Below the pieces are notes generated by a model. It was not told where the DNA came from. It made no database searches and worked only from the letters and a program-made list of their open reading frames with translations. From Pseudomonas sp. HR96 (GTDB lineage Bacteria > Pseudomonadota > Gammaproteobacteria > Pseudomonadales > Pseudomonadaceae), in assembly GCF_034059295.1 (NCBI RefSeq), contig NZ_CP139141.1, positions 3,455,001 to 3,519,000 on the forward strand: 64,000 nucleotides of DNA, given 5' to 3'. Position 1 is the stretch's first letter. Each line of letters begins with the position of its first letter. Shown in pieces: positions 56,421 through 64,000 of the stretch. Position numbers and translations under genes: made by a program.

Positions 56421-57335
56421 ATGGATTTTCGCCGTCGCACCGGTTACCTCACCGCCATGACCCTGGCCGTGTCGCCGCTCCTGCCTGCCACGGCCTGGGC
56501 CGACAACGCGCGGGACTGGCAGAACACGCCGATCGACCTGAACATGCTGTTTGGCTACTACAACGTCATCGACACCAATACGCCGATCGACACGGCGCTG
56601 CCGATCAAGGGCCTGTCGCTCAACGCCAATGTCTACATCGCCCGCTACGCGCGCTCCTTCGACCTCGACGGGCGCAACACGGCGGTAGAAATCCTGCAGC
56701 CCTATGCCGACCTCTCGGCCTCCTTCGACAACGCCCAGTACTTCAGCGGCACCAAGCACAACGGCGGGCGCGGCGACACCCAGCTGGTGTTCGCCCACAA
56801 CTTCTTCGGCGGCCCGGCACTGAGCGCCGAGGAATTCGCCAAGTGGACCCCCGAGACCTTCCTCAGCGGCGCGCTGACGCTGATCACGCCGACCGGCGAC
56901 TACGACAAGAACCGCATCATCAACATCGGCTCCAACCGCTGGGCGGTGAAACCGGAGATCGCCTTTGGCACACCCATCGGCCCGACCTGGCTGGAGTTCA
57001 ACACCTACGCAACGCTGTACGGCGACAACGACGACTACCAGGGCAACAGCAAGCTGGAGCAGAAACCGCTCTACGCCATCGAGAGCCACTACAGCTACAC
57101 CATCAACCGCGCGCTGTGGATCGGCCTGGACGCCACCTACAGCGCCGGCGGCGAAACCAGGGTCGACGGCGTCAACCAGGACAACAAGCAGCAAAACACC
57201 CTGGTCGGCGCCAGCCTGGGTTTCATGTTGTCGCCGCAGTTCGGCGGCCTGGTGGCCTACAGCGACACCGTTTCCGAGCGCACCGCTTCACCGGACGTCA
57301 ACACCTGGACGTTGCGCCTGCAATACGTCTGGTAA
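56421..57335 (+). CDS. Outer-membrane transporter-like protein (MetA-pathway of phenol degradation family)
   Basis: A 304-residue exported barrel protein (signal to ATAWADNA). RDWQNTPIDLNMLFGYYNVID, LITPTGDYDKNRIINIGSNRWAVKPEIAF and NTWTLRLQYVW at the C-terminus are typical of the PF13557-type outer-membrane family often encoded in aromatic-degradation clusters. It probably forms a channel for a hydrophobic compound. It lies in the DUF1254 operon, 43 bases after copy 2. Confidence 0.88.
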   Translation: MDFRRRTGYLTAMTLAVSPLLPATAWADNARDWQNTPIDLNMLFGYYNVIDTNTPIDTALPIKGLSLNANVYIARYARSFDLDGRNTAVEILQPYADLSASFDNAQYFSGTKHNGGRGDTQLVFAHNFFGGPALSAEEFAKWTPETFLSGALTLITPTGDYDKNRIINIGSNRWAVKPEIAFGTPIGPTWLEFNTYATLYGDNDDYQGNSKLEQKPLYAIESHYSYTINRALWIGLDATYSAGGETRVDGVNQDNKQQNTLVGASLGFMLSPQFGGLVAYSDTVSERTASPDVNTWTLRLQYVW

Positions 57336-57371
57336 TCCACCGCTGCCCGTCCCATACCCAGGAGTCACCCG

Positions 57372-58052
57372 ATGAAGATGCCGCTGCTCAACACGCTGGT
57401 CTGCTGCGCCCTGCTGGGCCTGGGCGGCTGCGCCAGCTCCCAGGTCGACCCCAGCCAGTACTCGGGGTTTCTCAAGGACTACAGCCGCCTGAAACCGGCG
57501 CAAAGCCCCAGCGGCGCGCCGGTGATGCGCTGGATCGACAATGACGTCAATGCAGCGCAGTACACCCAGGTGTACATCGAGCCCAGCCAGTTCTACCCCA
57601 AGCCTCAGCCCACCGCCGTGATCTCGGCGCAGACCCTGCAAGCCATCACTCGATACTACGACAGTGCGCTCAAGCGTGAGCTGGGCAAGGACCTGAGCAT
57701 CGCCAGCGCACCCGGCCCGCACACCCTGATCGTGCGGCCGGCGATCACCGCTGTGTCGACCAGCAACCAGGGCCTCAAGCCCTATGAGGTGATTCCTATC
57801 GCGCTGGTGGCAGCGGCCGTGAACACCGCGTCCGGTGGGCGTGACCAGAATGTCGATATTGCCACCGAGGCCGCCGTGCTCGACGGCGACAGCAACAAGG
57901 TGCTGGCCCAGGTGGTGCGCAAAGGCAGCGGCAAGCCGCTGGAAAACGACAAGACCCAACTCGGGCTGGAAGACGTCAAGCCGGTACTCGACGGCTGGGC
58001 CGCCGACATGCGTGCCAGCTTCGAGAAAATCAAGGCAGGCAACGGGAGCTAG
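57372..58052 (+). CDS. DUF3313 lipoprotein
   Basis: A 226-residue lipoprotein with signal MKMPLLNTLVCCALLGLGGC. YSGFLKDYSRLKPAQSPSGA, MRWIDNDVNAAQYTQVYIEP and a C-terminal WAADMRASFEKI are DUF3313 features. It is probably outer-membrane anchored and part of the same operon. The function of the family is unknown. Confidence 0.9.
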   Translation: MKMPLLNTLVCCALLGLGGCASSQVDPSQYSGFLKDYSRLKPAQSPSGAPVMRWIDNDVNAAQYTQVYIEPSQFYPKPQPTAVISAQTLQAITRYYDSALKRELGKDLSIASAPGPHTLIVRPAITAVSTSNQGLKPYEVIPIALVAAAVNTASGGRDQNVDIATEAAVLDGDSNKVLAQVVRKGSGKPLENDKTQLGLEDVKPVLDGWAADMRASFEKIKAGNGS

Positions 58053-58055
58053 CAA

Positions 58056-58847
58056 ATGACCCAGCGTCCTTGCTCGTGCTGGCTGCGCGCCCTGGGCGCC
58101 AGCCTGGCATTGCTGGCCAGCGTGGCGGTGCAGGCCGACGACCCGCCGCCCGTTGCTGCGGCCGAACAGGACCCGCGTGCGCTCAAGGTGCTGGAGCAAA
58201 TGGGCCAGTACCTGCGCTCGCTCACGCACCTGCATCTGATCGCCAGCAGCGACACCGACCAGCAGCTCGATGACGGCCAGGTGGTGCAGTTCAACAAGCG
58301 CACCGAGCTGCTGGTGACCCAACCGAACAAGCTGCGGGTCAGCGTCGCCGACGGCCCCTGGCGCAAGACCCTGTATTTCAACGGCAAGCGCTTCGCCCTG
58401 TTCGACGAAGGTCAGCGCTACTACGCCAGCGGCGCCGGCCCGGCGACCATCGACGGGCTGCTCGACGACATGTACCTGCGCTACGGCATTGAACTGCCGC
58501 TGGCCGACCTGTTTCGCTGGGATGCCGGCACCGCCGCGGCGGTCGGCGTGAGCAGCGCCCTCTACATCAACGACCAGGAGATCGACGGCCAGCTGTGCGC
58601 CCACTACGCCTACCGTCAACCCGGCGTGGACTGGCAACTGTGGGTGCACCTGGGTGCCCGGCCGATGCCGTGCCAATTGGTGATCATCCGTCAGGACATC
58701 GACGGCAGGCCGCGGCACAGCGTGCGTTACCACTGGGTGCAGGACAAGCCGGCGCCCGCCAGCGCCTTCGACTTCGTACCGCCGGCCGACGCTCAGGCGG
58801 TGCCGCTGCGCGAGATCAGCGCGCCCGCGCAGGAGGCGCAACCATGA
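58056..58847 (+). CDS. DUF2092 periplasmic protein (LolA/LolB-like fold)
   Basis: A 263-residue exported protein (signal to SVAVQADD). LKVLEQMGQYLRSLTHLHLI, QFNKRTELLVTQPNKLRVSV and KTLYFNGKRFALFDEGQRYYA match DUF2092, whose fold is expected to be LolA-like and to bind a lipid or other hydrophobic ligand. It begins 4 bases after the lipoprotein stop, and its own stop overlaps the next start as ATGA. Confidence 0.88.
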   Translation: MTQRPCSCWLRALGASLALLASVAVQADDPPPVAAAEQDPRALKVLEQMGQYLRSLTHLHLIASSDTDQQLDDGQVVQFNKRTELLVTQPNKLRVSVADGPWRKTLYFNGKRFALFDEGQRYYASGAGPATIDGLLDDMYLRYGIELPLADLFRWDAGTAAAVGVSSALYINDQEIDGQLCAHYAYRQPGVDWQLWVHLGARPMPCQLVIIRQDIDGRPRHSVRYHWVQDKPAPASAFDFVPPADAQAVPLREISAPAQEAQP

Positions 58848-59437
58848 AGACTGCCTGCAACCGGATTCTGCAACGCGCCACCCTCGGCCTGGTGCTGGCG
58901 GCGCTGCTCTGCCCGGTACCCGCCCAGGCCTGGCACATGCGTGCCGGCGGCGGCGCACGAACCTTCGTGGTGCCGCCCCACGGCTTCGCCGGCGGCCCCG
59001 CGCCGCGTCCGATGCCAGGGCCGGCACCGCACCCCATGCCGGGACCTGCCCCGCACCCGATGCCCGGCCCCGCGCCGCATCCCCAGCCAGGCCCGGCGCC
59101 CCATCCGCAACCTGGCCCGGGCCCCGCGCCGCACCCCGGGCCGCCACCGCATCCGCCCGGACCGCCAGGGCCTCCCGGGCCTCCCGGGCCTCCCGGGCCA
59201 CCACCACCGCCGCACCACGACGACGATGACTGGTATCACCCCTGGGCCGCCGCCGCGGTGATCGGCGCCACCACGGTGACGGCCATCGCCATCGGCACCG
59301 CGGTGACCTCGGTGCCCAGAAACTGCGTGCCGGTGTTGGTCAACGGCATCAGCTACCAGCAATGCGGCAGCACCTGGTACCAGCCGCAGTACGTCGGCAC
59401 CACCTTGCAATATGTGGTGGTCGTAGCGCCGCGATGA
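58844..59437 (+). CDS. Exported proline-rich, partly collagen-like protein
   Basis: A 197-residue protein: signal peptide ending in PVPAQAW, then about 75 residues of repeats. GPAPHPMP/GPAPHPQP octamers give way to consecutive PPG triplets and a PPPPPHHDDDD patch. A hydrophobic helix (WAAAAVIGATTVTAIAIGTA) follows, then a compact C-terminal domain (CVPVLVNGISYQQCGSTWYQ, LQYVVVVAPR) of the kind seen in DUF6515-like envelope proteins. The polyproline would need EF-P during translation. It is coupled to the DUF2092 gene. Confidence 0.82.
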   Translation: MKTACNRILQRATLGLVLAALLCPVPAQAWHMRAGGGARTFVVPPHGFAGGPAPRPMPGPAPHPMPGPAPHPMPGPAPHPQPGPAPHPQPGPGPAPHPGPPPHPPGPPGPPGPPGPPGPPPPPHHDDDDWYHPWAAAAVIGATTVTAIAIGTAVTSVPRNCVPVLVNGISYQQCGSTWYQPQYVGTTLQYVVVVAPR

Positions 59438-59453
59438 AAGGACAGGAGCGAAC

Positions 59454-60431
<978 letters not shown>

Positions 60432-60442
60432 AGGAGAGCGCC

Positions 60443-61402
60443 ATGCAGGACAATCCCTCACCCTGGCACGGCGTGCAGGTGTCGCTGGCCGAGCTCATGG
60501 CGTTGGAGTTCAAGGCCCGCGGCCTCAGCCTGCTGGCACACCAGCCACGGGCCAGCCTGCTGGCCGGCAATCACGGCTCGCGCCTGCGCGGCCGCGGCCT
60601 GGATTTCGAGGAGCTGCGCCGCTACCAGCCCGGCGACGATCTGCGCGCGCTGGACTGGCGCGCCAGCTCGCGGCGCGGCCTGCCCTACGTCAAGACCTAC
60701 CATGAGGAGCGTGATCGCCCGGCCCTGCTGCTGGTGGACCAGCGCATGAACATGTACTTCGGCTCGCAGCGCAGCTTCAAGTCGGTGCTGGCCGCCGAGC
60801 TCGCCGCCCTGCTCGGCTGGATGGCCTGGCAGGCCGGCGATCGGGTCGGCGGCCTGGTGTTCAACGACGCCCGTATCGAAGCCATTGCCCCGCGCCGCAG
60901 CCGCCAGAGCGTGGCCGCCCTGCTGGCCGCGATCAGCCGGCAGAACGCTGCGCTGAGCGCTGACAGCGTACTGGCCGACGCCCCCGGACAGCTCGACCTG
61001 GCCCTGCGCCGCTGCGTGCAGGGCGGCGGGCATGACCAGCTGATCTGCATCGTCAGCGACTTCGCCGGCTGCACCGAGGCGAGCGTGCAGCTGTTGCGCC
61101 AACTGGCCGCACACAACGACGTGCTGGCCCTGCAAGTGTACGACCCGCTGGCGCTGAGGCTGCCCGAGCGCGGCCGGGTGCTGGTCACCCAGGGACAGCT
61201 GCAGGTCGAGTTGACCCTGGACCGCGCCACCGTGCGCAAGCCGCTGGGCGATTACCTGCAGGGGCGCCTGCGCGAAGTGGCCGAACTGCTGCGGCGCAGC
61301 CGGGTGCCCCTGCTGATGTTCAGCAGCGGTGAGGAGGCGCCGCTGCAACTGCGTCGTGAACTGGGCCGCGAACCTCGGCGTGGCGCCCGGAGCCCGGTAT
61401 GA
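60443..61402 (+). CDS. DUF58 protein
   Basis: A 319-residue soluble protein. The hallmark region is FEELRRYQPGDDLRALDWRA followed by SSRRGLPYVKTYHEERDRPA, then a degenerate VWA-like fold (LLLVDQRMNMYFGSQRSFKS, LICIVSDFAGCTEASVQLLR). DUF58 proteins pair with MoxR ATPases. Its end overlaps the next gene by four bases. Confidence 0.93.
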   Translation: MQDNPSPWHGVQVSLAELMALEFKARGLSLLAHQPRASLLAGNHGSRLRGRGLDFEELRRYQPGDDLRALDWRASSRRGLPYVKTYHEERDRPALLLVDQRMNMYFGSQRSFKSVLAAELAALLGWMAWQAGDRVGGLVFNDARIEAIAPRRSRQSVAALLAAISRQNAALSADSVLADAPGQLDLALRRCVQGGGHDQLICIVSDFAGCTEASVQLLRQLAAHNDVLALQVYDPLALRLPERGRVLVTQGQLQVELTLDRATVRKPLGDYLQGRLREVAELLRRSRVPLLMFSSGEEAPLQLRRELGREPRRGARSPV

Positions 61403-61878
61403 GCAGCCCGGCCATCGAGCAGTTGCAGGAGCTGCCGCTACCCGCGCCCGTCAGCTATCTGCCGCAGACCTGGGGCTGGCTGGTGCTGCTGGGGCTGGTC
61501 CTGCTGCTGGCGCTCGCGGCCAGCGCCTGGCGCTGGCGTCACTGGCGCCGTGACCGCTATCGGCGTCAGGCCCTGGCTCGGTTGCGTCAGCTGGAACGGC
61601 AGCTGGACACCGCCGCGCTGCGCGAGGTGCCCGAGTTGCTCAAGCGAGTGGCGTTGTCCATGCCGCACCAGCCGCCCGTGGCGAGCCTGACCGGCCAGGC
61701 CTGGCAGGCCTTCCTCCAGGCCAGCACCTCGGTGCCCCTGCCCCACGACTTCGCCGCGCGCCTGGCGTTGCTGGCCTACGCCCCGCAGGCGCGCCTGGAG
61801 GCCATGGCGCCACCTCAGCGTTTGGAATTGCTGCGCCTGAGCCGGCAATGGGTGGAGAGCCATCATGTGGCAGCTTGA
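61399..61878 (+). CDS. DUF4381 membrane protein
   Basis: A 159-residue protein with one membrane helix (TWGWLVLLGLVLLLALAASAW) followed by a basic juxtamembrane stretch and a helical cytosolic domain (ALARLRQLERQLDTAALREV, MPHQPPVASLTGQAWQAFLQ). DUF4381 genes are standard between the DUF58 and VWA genes in this operon. It overlaps its neighbours at both ends (4 and 14 bases). Confidence 0.92.
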   Translation: MSSPAIEQLQELPLPAPVSYLPQTWGWLVLLGLVLLLALAASAWRWRHWRRDRYRRQALARLRQLERQLDTAALREVPELLKRVALSMPHQPPVASLTGQAWQAFLQASTSVPLPHDFAARLALLAYAPQARLEAMAPPQRLELLRLSRQWVESHHVAA

Positions 61879-62860
61879 CCACCCCTGGCTGCTGGCCCTG
61901 ACGCTGCTGGCGTGGCCGGCCTGGCGCTACCTGCCCGACTACCGCGAACGCCAGCGCGCCCTGCGCGTACCGTTTTTCAATGCCCTGAGCCAGGCGGTCG
62001 GGCAGACGCCCAAGCGCCAGGGCCTGCGCCGCCACCTGGTGCAGCTGGGGCTGAACCTGCTGGTCTGGCTGCTGCTGGTGATCGCCTTGAGTCGGCCGGT
62101 GTGGGTGCAGCCACCGCTGCTGCATCAACAGCCGACCCGCGACCTGATGCTCGCCATCGATATTTCGCAATCCATGGAAACCCGAGACTACAGCCTCGCC
62201 GACGGCAGCAAGGTCGACCGCCTGAGCGCGGTCAAGCAAGTGGTGCAAGGCTTCATCCAGCAGCGCAAGGACGACCGCCTGGGCCTGATCGTGTTCGGCA
62301 GCGGCGCCTTTGCCCAGGCGCCGCTGACCCTCGACCACGCCAGCCTGGCGCTGCTGCTGGAGCAGGTGGGCATCGGCATGGCCGGCCCCAACACCGCCCT
62401 GGGCGACGCCATCGGCCTGACCATGCGCCTGCTGGAACATGCGCCGGAGCGCGACAAGGTGCTGATCCTGCTCACCGACGGCAACGACACCAGCAGCCGG
62501 GTCGCGCCCCTGCATGCAGCGAGCATGGCCGCCGCCGCCGGCATTGTGGTGCACACCATCGGCATCGGCGACCCGGCTGCCAGCGGCGACGCCAAGGTCG
62601 ACCTCGACGGCCTCGCGGCCATCGCCACGCGCACCGGCGGGCGTTTCTTTCGCGCCGAAGACAGCCGCGCGCTGCAGCAGGTCTACCAGACCCTCGACCA
62701 GATTACCCCGCACCAGGTCAGCACCCTCAGCCACCAGCCCAAGCGCGACCTGTTCTGGCTGCCACTGGGCGCCGCCATGCTGCTGCTCGGTGTCTTTCAC
62801 GGCGGCGCGGCGCTGCGCGTGTACTGGCGGCGTGCCCGGCCGCTGGCGCAGGAGACCTGA
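61865..62860 (+). CDS. Membrane VWA-domain protein (BatA-like)
   Basis: A 331-residue protein: N-terminal hydrophobic segments, a VWA domain with an intact metal-binding motif (LAIDISQSMETRD, then NTALGDAIGLT and LLTDGND), and a C-terminal membrane helix (LFWLPLGAAMLLLGVFHGGA). It should bind partners through a divalent metal at the membrane surface, matured by the MoxR ATPase. Its stop directly abuts the next start. Confidence 0.94.
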   Translation: MWQLDHPWLLALTLLAWPAWRYLPDYRERQRALRVPFFNALSQAVGQTPKRQGLRRHLVQLGLNLLVWLLLVIALSRPVWVQPPLLHQQPTRDLMLAIDISQSMETRDYSLADGSKVDRLSAVKQVVQGFIQQRKDDRLGLIVFGSGAFAQAPLTLDHASLALLLEQVGIGMAGPNTALGDAIGLTMRLLEHAPERDKVLILLTDGNDTSSRVAPLHAASMAAAAGIVVHTIGIGDPAASGDAKVDLDGLAAIATRTGGRFFRAEDSRALQQVYQTLDQITPHQVSTLSHQPKRDLFWLPLGAAMLLLGVFHGGAALRVYWRRARPLAQET

Positions 62861-64000
62861 ATGGACATCGACCTCGACGCCCTGCACTTCCTGCGCCCAG
62901 CCTGGCTGTTGCTGATACCGCTGGCGCTGCTGCTGATCCTGGCCTGGCGGCGGCTGGGCGATGCGCGCGGGCGCTTTGACGGGCTGATCGCCGAGCACCT
63001 GCTGCGTCACCTGATCGTCGCGCCCAAGGGCCAGGCGCGGGTGCAGCCGATTCACTTGCTCGGTGCCAGCCTGATCCTCGGCGCCCTGGCCATGGCCGGG
63101 CCGAGCTGGGAACAGGATCGGCCGGCCTTTCTGGACAATCGCGCACCGCTGATCCTGGCTCTGGACCTGTCGCCGTCGATGAACGGGCACGATATCGCCC
63201 CCAGCCGCCTCGAAGCCGCCCGGCACAAGCTGCTGGACCTGGTGCAACGTCGGCATGGCGGGCGCATCGGCCTGATCGCCTACGCCGGCAGCGCCCATCT
63301 GGTGCTGCCACCCAGCGACGATCCGGCGCTGCTCACATCGTTCCTGCAGGTGCTGTCCAGCGACCTGATCGCCACACCGGGTCGCGACCTGGCTGGCGTG
63401 GTCGAGATCGCCAACCGGCTGCTGGCCGCCGAACAGAGCCCGGGCACGCTGGTGCTGGTCACCGACGCCGCCGACCCAGGGCAATTGCCAGCGCTGGGCA
63501 AACTGCTCGATCAGCAGGACCTGCAACTGCTGATTGTGGCGGTCAACAGCCAGGCCGAAGCCAGCCTGCAACAGCTGGCCGACGCCACCGACGCCCCGCT
63601 GGGCAGCCTGACCGGCAACGACGACGACCTGGACTGGATCGAGCTGCATGCGCAACGCCACTTCCAGGCTGCCAGCGCCGAGCAGCAGCAACTGCAATGG
63701 AAGGACGCCGGCTACTGGCTGCTCTACCCGCTGCTGGTGCTGGCCTTCTTCAGCCTGCGCCGCGGCTGGAGCCTGAACTGGGGCGCGGCGCTGCTGGCGC
63801 TGCTGCTGCTCGGGCCGCCGCCGGCCCAGGCCGCGAGCCTGGCCGACGCCTTCTTCAGCGCCGACCAGCAAGGTCGCTGGGCCTACGAACACCACCACTA
63901 TCAACAGGCCGCCGCGCATTTCCGCGACCCGTACTGGCAAGGCCTGGCCGCCTATGCCCTGGGTGACTACGCCAGCGCCCAGGCCGCATTCGCCCGGCTC
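62861..64000 (+). CDS. Membrane VWA protein with C-terminal TPR-like region (BatB/BatC-like; 3' end beyond window)
   Basis: The visible 380 residues start MDIDLDALHFLRPAWLLLIP and contain two N-terminal helices. A VWA domain follows (LALDLSPSMNGHDIAPSRLE, with GRDLAGVVEIA and LVLVTDAADPG), then two further hydrophobic segments (YWLLYPLLVLAFFSL, WGAALLALLLLGPPPAQAAS). The last residues (QGRWAYEHHHYQQAAAHFRD, AYALGDYASAQAAFAR) are the beginning of TPR repeats. The frame is open to the window end, so the protein continues. It adjoins the BatA-like gene without a gap. Confidence 0.92.
   Translation, partial: MDIDLDALHFLRPAWLLLIPLALLLILAWRRLGDARGRFDGLIAEHLLRHLIVAPKGQARVQPIHLLGASLILGALAMAGPSWEQDRPAFLDNRAPLILALDLSPSMNGHDIAPSRLEAARHKLLDLVQRRHGGRIGLIAYAGSAHLVLPPSDDPALLTSFLQVLSSDLIATPGRDLAGVVEIANRLLAAEQSPGTLVLVTDAADPGQLPALGKLLDQQDLQLLIVAVNSQAEASLQQLADATDAPLGSLTGNDDDLDWIELHAQRHFQAASAEQQQLQWKDAGYWLLYPLLVLAFFSLRRGWSLNWGAALLALLLLGPPPAQAASLADAFFSADQQGRWAYEHHHYQQAAAHFRDPYWQGLAAYALGDYASAQAAFARL

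Noticed and set aside
61640..63940. Minus-strand frame of 766 codons rich in Gln, Val and Gly
   Set aside because: Antisense of the two VWA genes; no domain or ribosome site.

Overview
The window is GC-rich, densely packed chromosome from a gamma-proteobacterium, almost certainly a Pseudomonas of the putida/fluorescens type. The grounds are the GTAGGAGCCGGC-type REP elements, the xylR-xylA-xylFGH gene order, a manganese-riboswitch mntP, a LexA-boxed umuDC, and many small Pseudomonas-style regulator/metabolic modules. I see no rRNA, tRNA, IS element, CRISPR array or replication origin. Both window edges cut through genes: a Rieske oxygenase on the left and a Bat-type VWA protein on the right.

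Layout. (1) 1-8252 is a catabolic/uptake island: Rieske oxygenase, polar-amino-acid-type ABC transporter (permease, ATPase, binding protein), an SDR, a KstD-like flavoprotein, and a pair that looks like a split cucumopine-synthase-like enzyme (helical-bundle protein plus DUF3830 cyclophilin-like protein), ending in a TetR regulator. Three copies of an 18-bp palindrome lie in its promoters. (2) 8382-16469 holds housekeeping and accessory genes: a MetX-like alpha/beta hydrolase, a 31-residue membrane peptide, a chemoreceptor, a yybP-ykoY riboswitch with mntP, an MFS carrier, a SleB-type hydrolase and a Kef-type antiporter. (3) 16495-17340 is a tandem array of about 157-bp REPIN units. (4) 17341-19637 is a visibly AT-rich insert carrying a microcin B17-like precursor peptide gene, the 5' stump of an McbB-like gene and an intact McbE/McbF-like ABC exporter. 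The genes for the dehydrogenase and the YcaO cyclodehydratase are missing. This appears to be a LAP bacteriocin locus that lost its modification enzymes by an internal deletion, and it is the most interesting part of the window.

(5) 19686-25554 contains a CAP-domain protein, an AraC regulator and a gamma-glutamyl-amine catabolic module (glutamine-synthetase-like ligase, PotF-like binding protein, FAD oxidoreductase). (6) 25607-26011 is an orphan HigA-type antitoxin whose toxin gene survives only as its last codons. (7) 26054-35465 carries a SnoaL-like protein, a histidine-kinase/TPR response-regulator pair, a methyltransferase, a histidine phosphatase, a stand-alone phage-derived PBECR-type domain, a glutamine amidotransferase, a MASE2-GGDEF diguanylate cyclase, an epoxide hydrolase and a lipoprotein. 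(8) 35409-41911 is the xylose locus (xylR, xylA, xylFGH; no xylB), followed by a second REPIN array (41931-43141) with the same unit as the first. (9) 43166-48249 holds an SH3-domain protein, two lipoproteins and an SOS block in which umuDC and a divergent yedK-type gene flank one LexA box. (10) 48672-52375 is a PotE-type antiporter plus basic amino acid decarboxylase operon. (11) 52683 to the right edge is one long co-directional operon: outer-membrane and DUF1254 proteins, lipoproteins and a proline-rich protein leading into a MoxR-DUF58-DUF4381-VWA (Bat) module.

Function names rest on motifs and remembered family features; no database search was possible.
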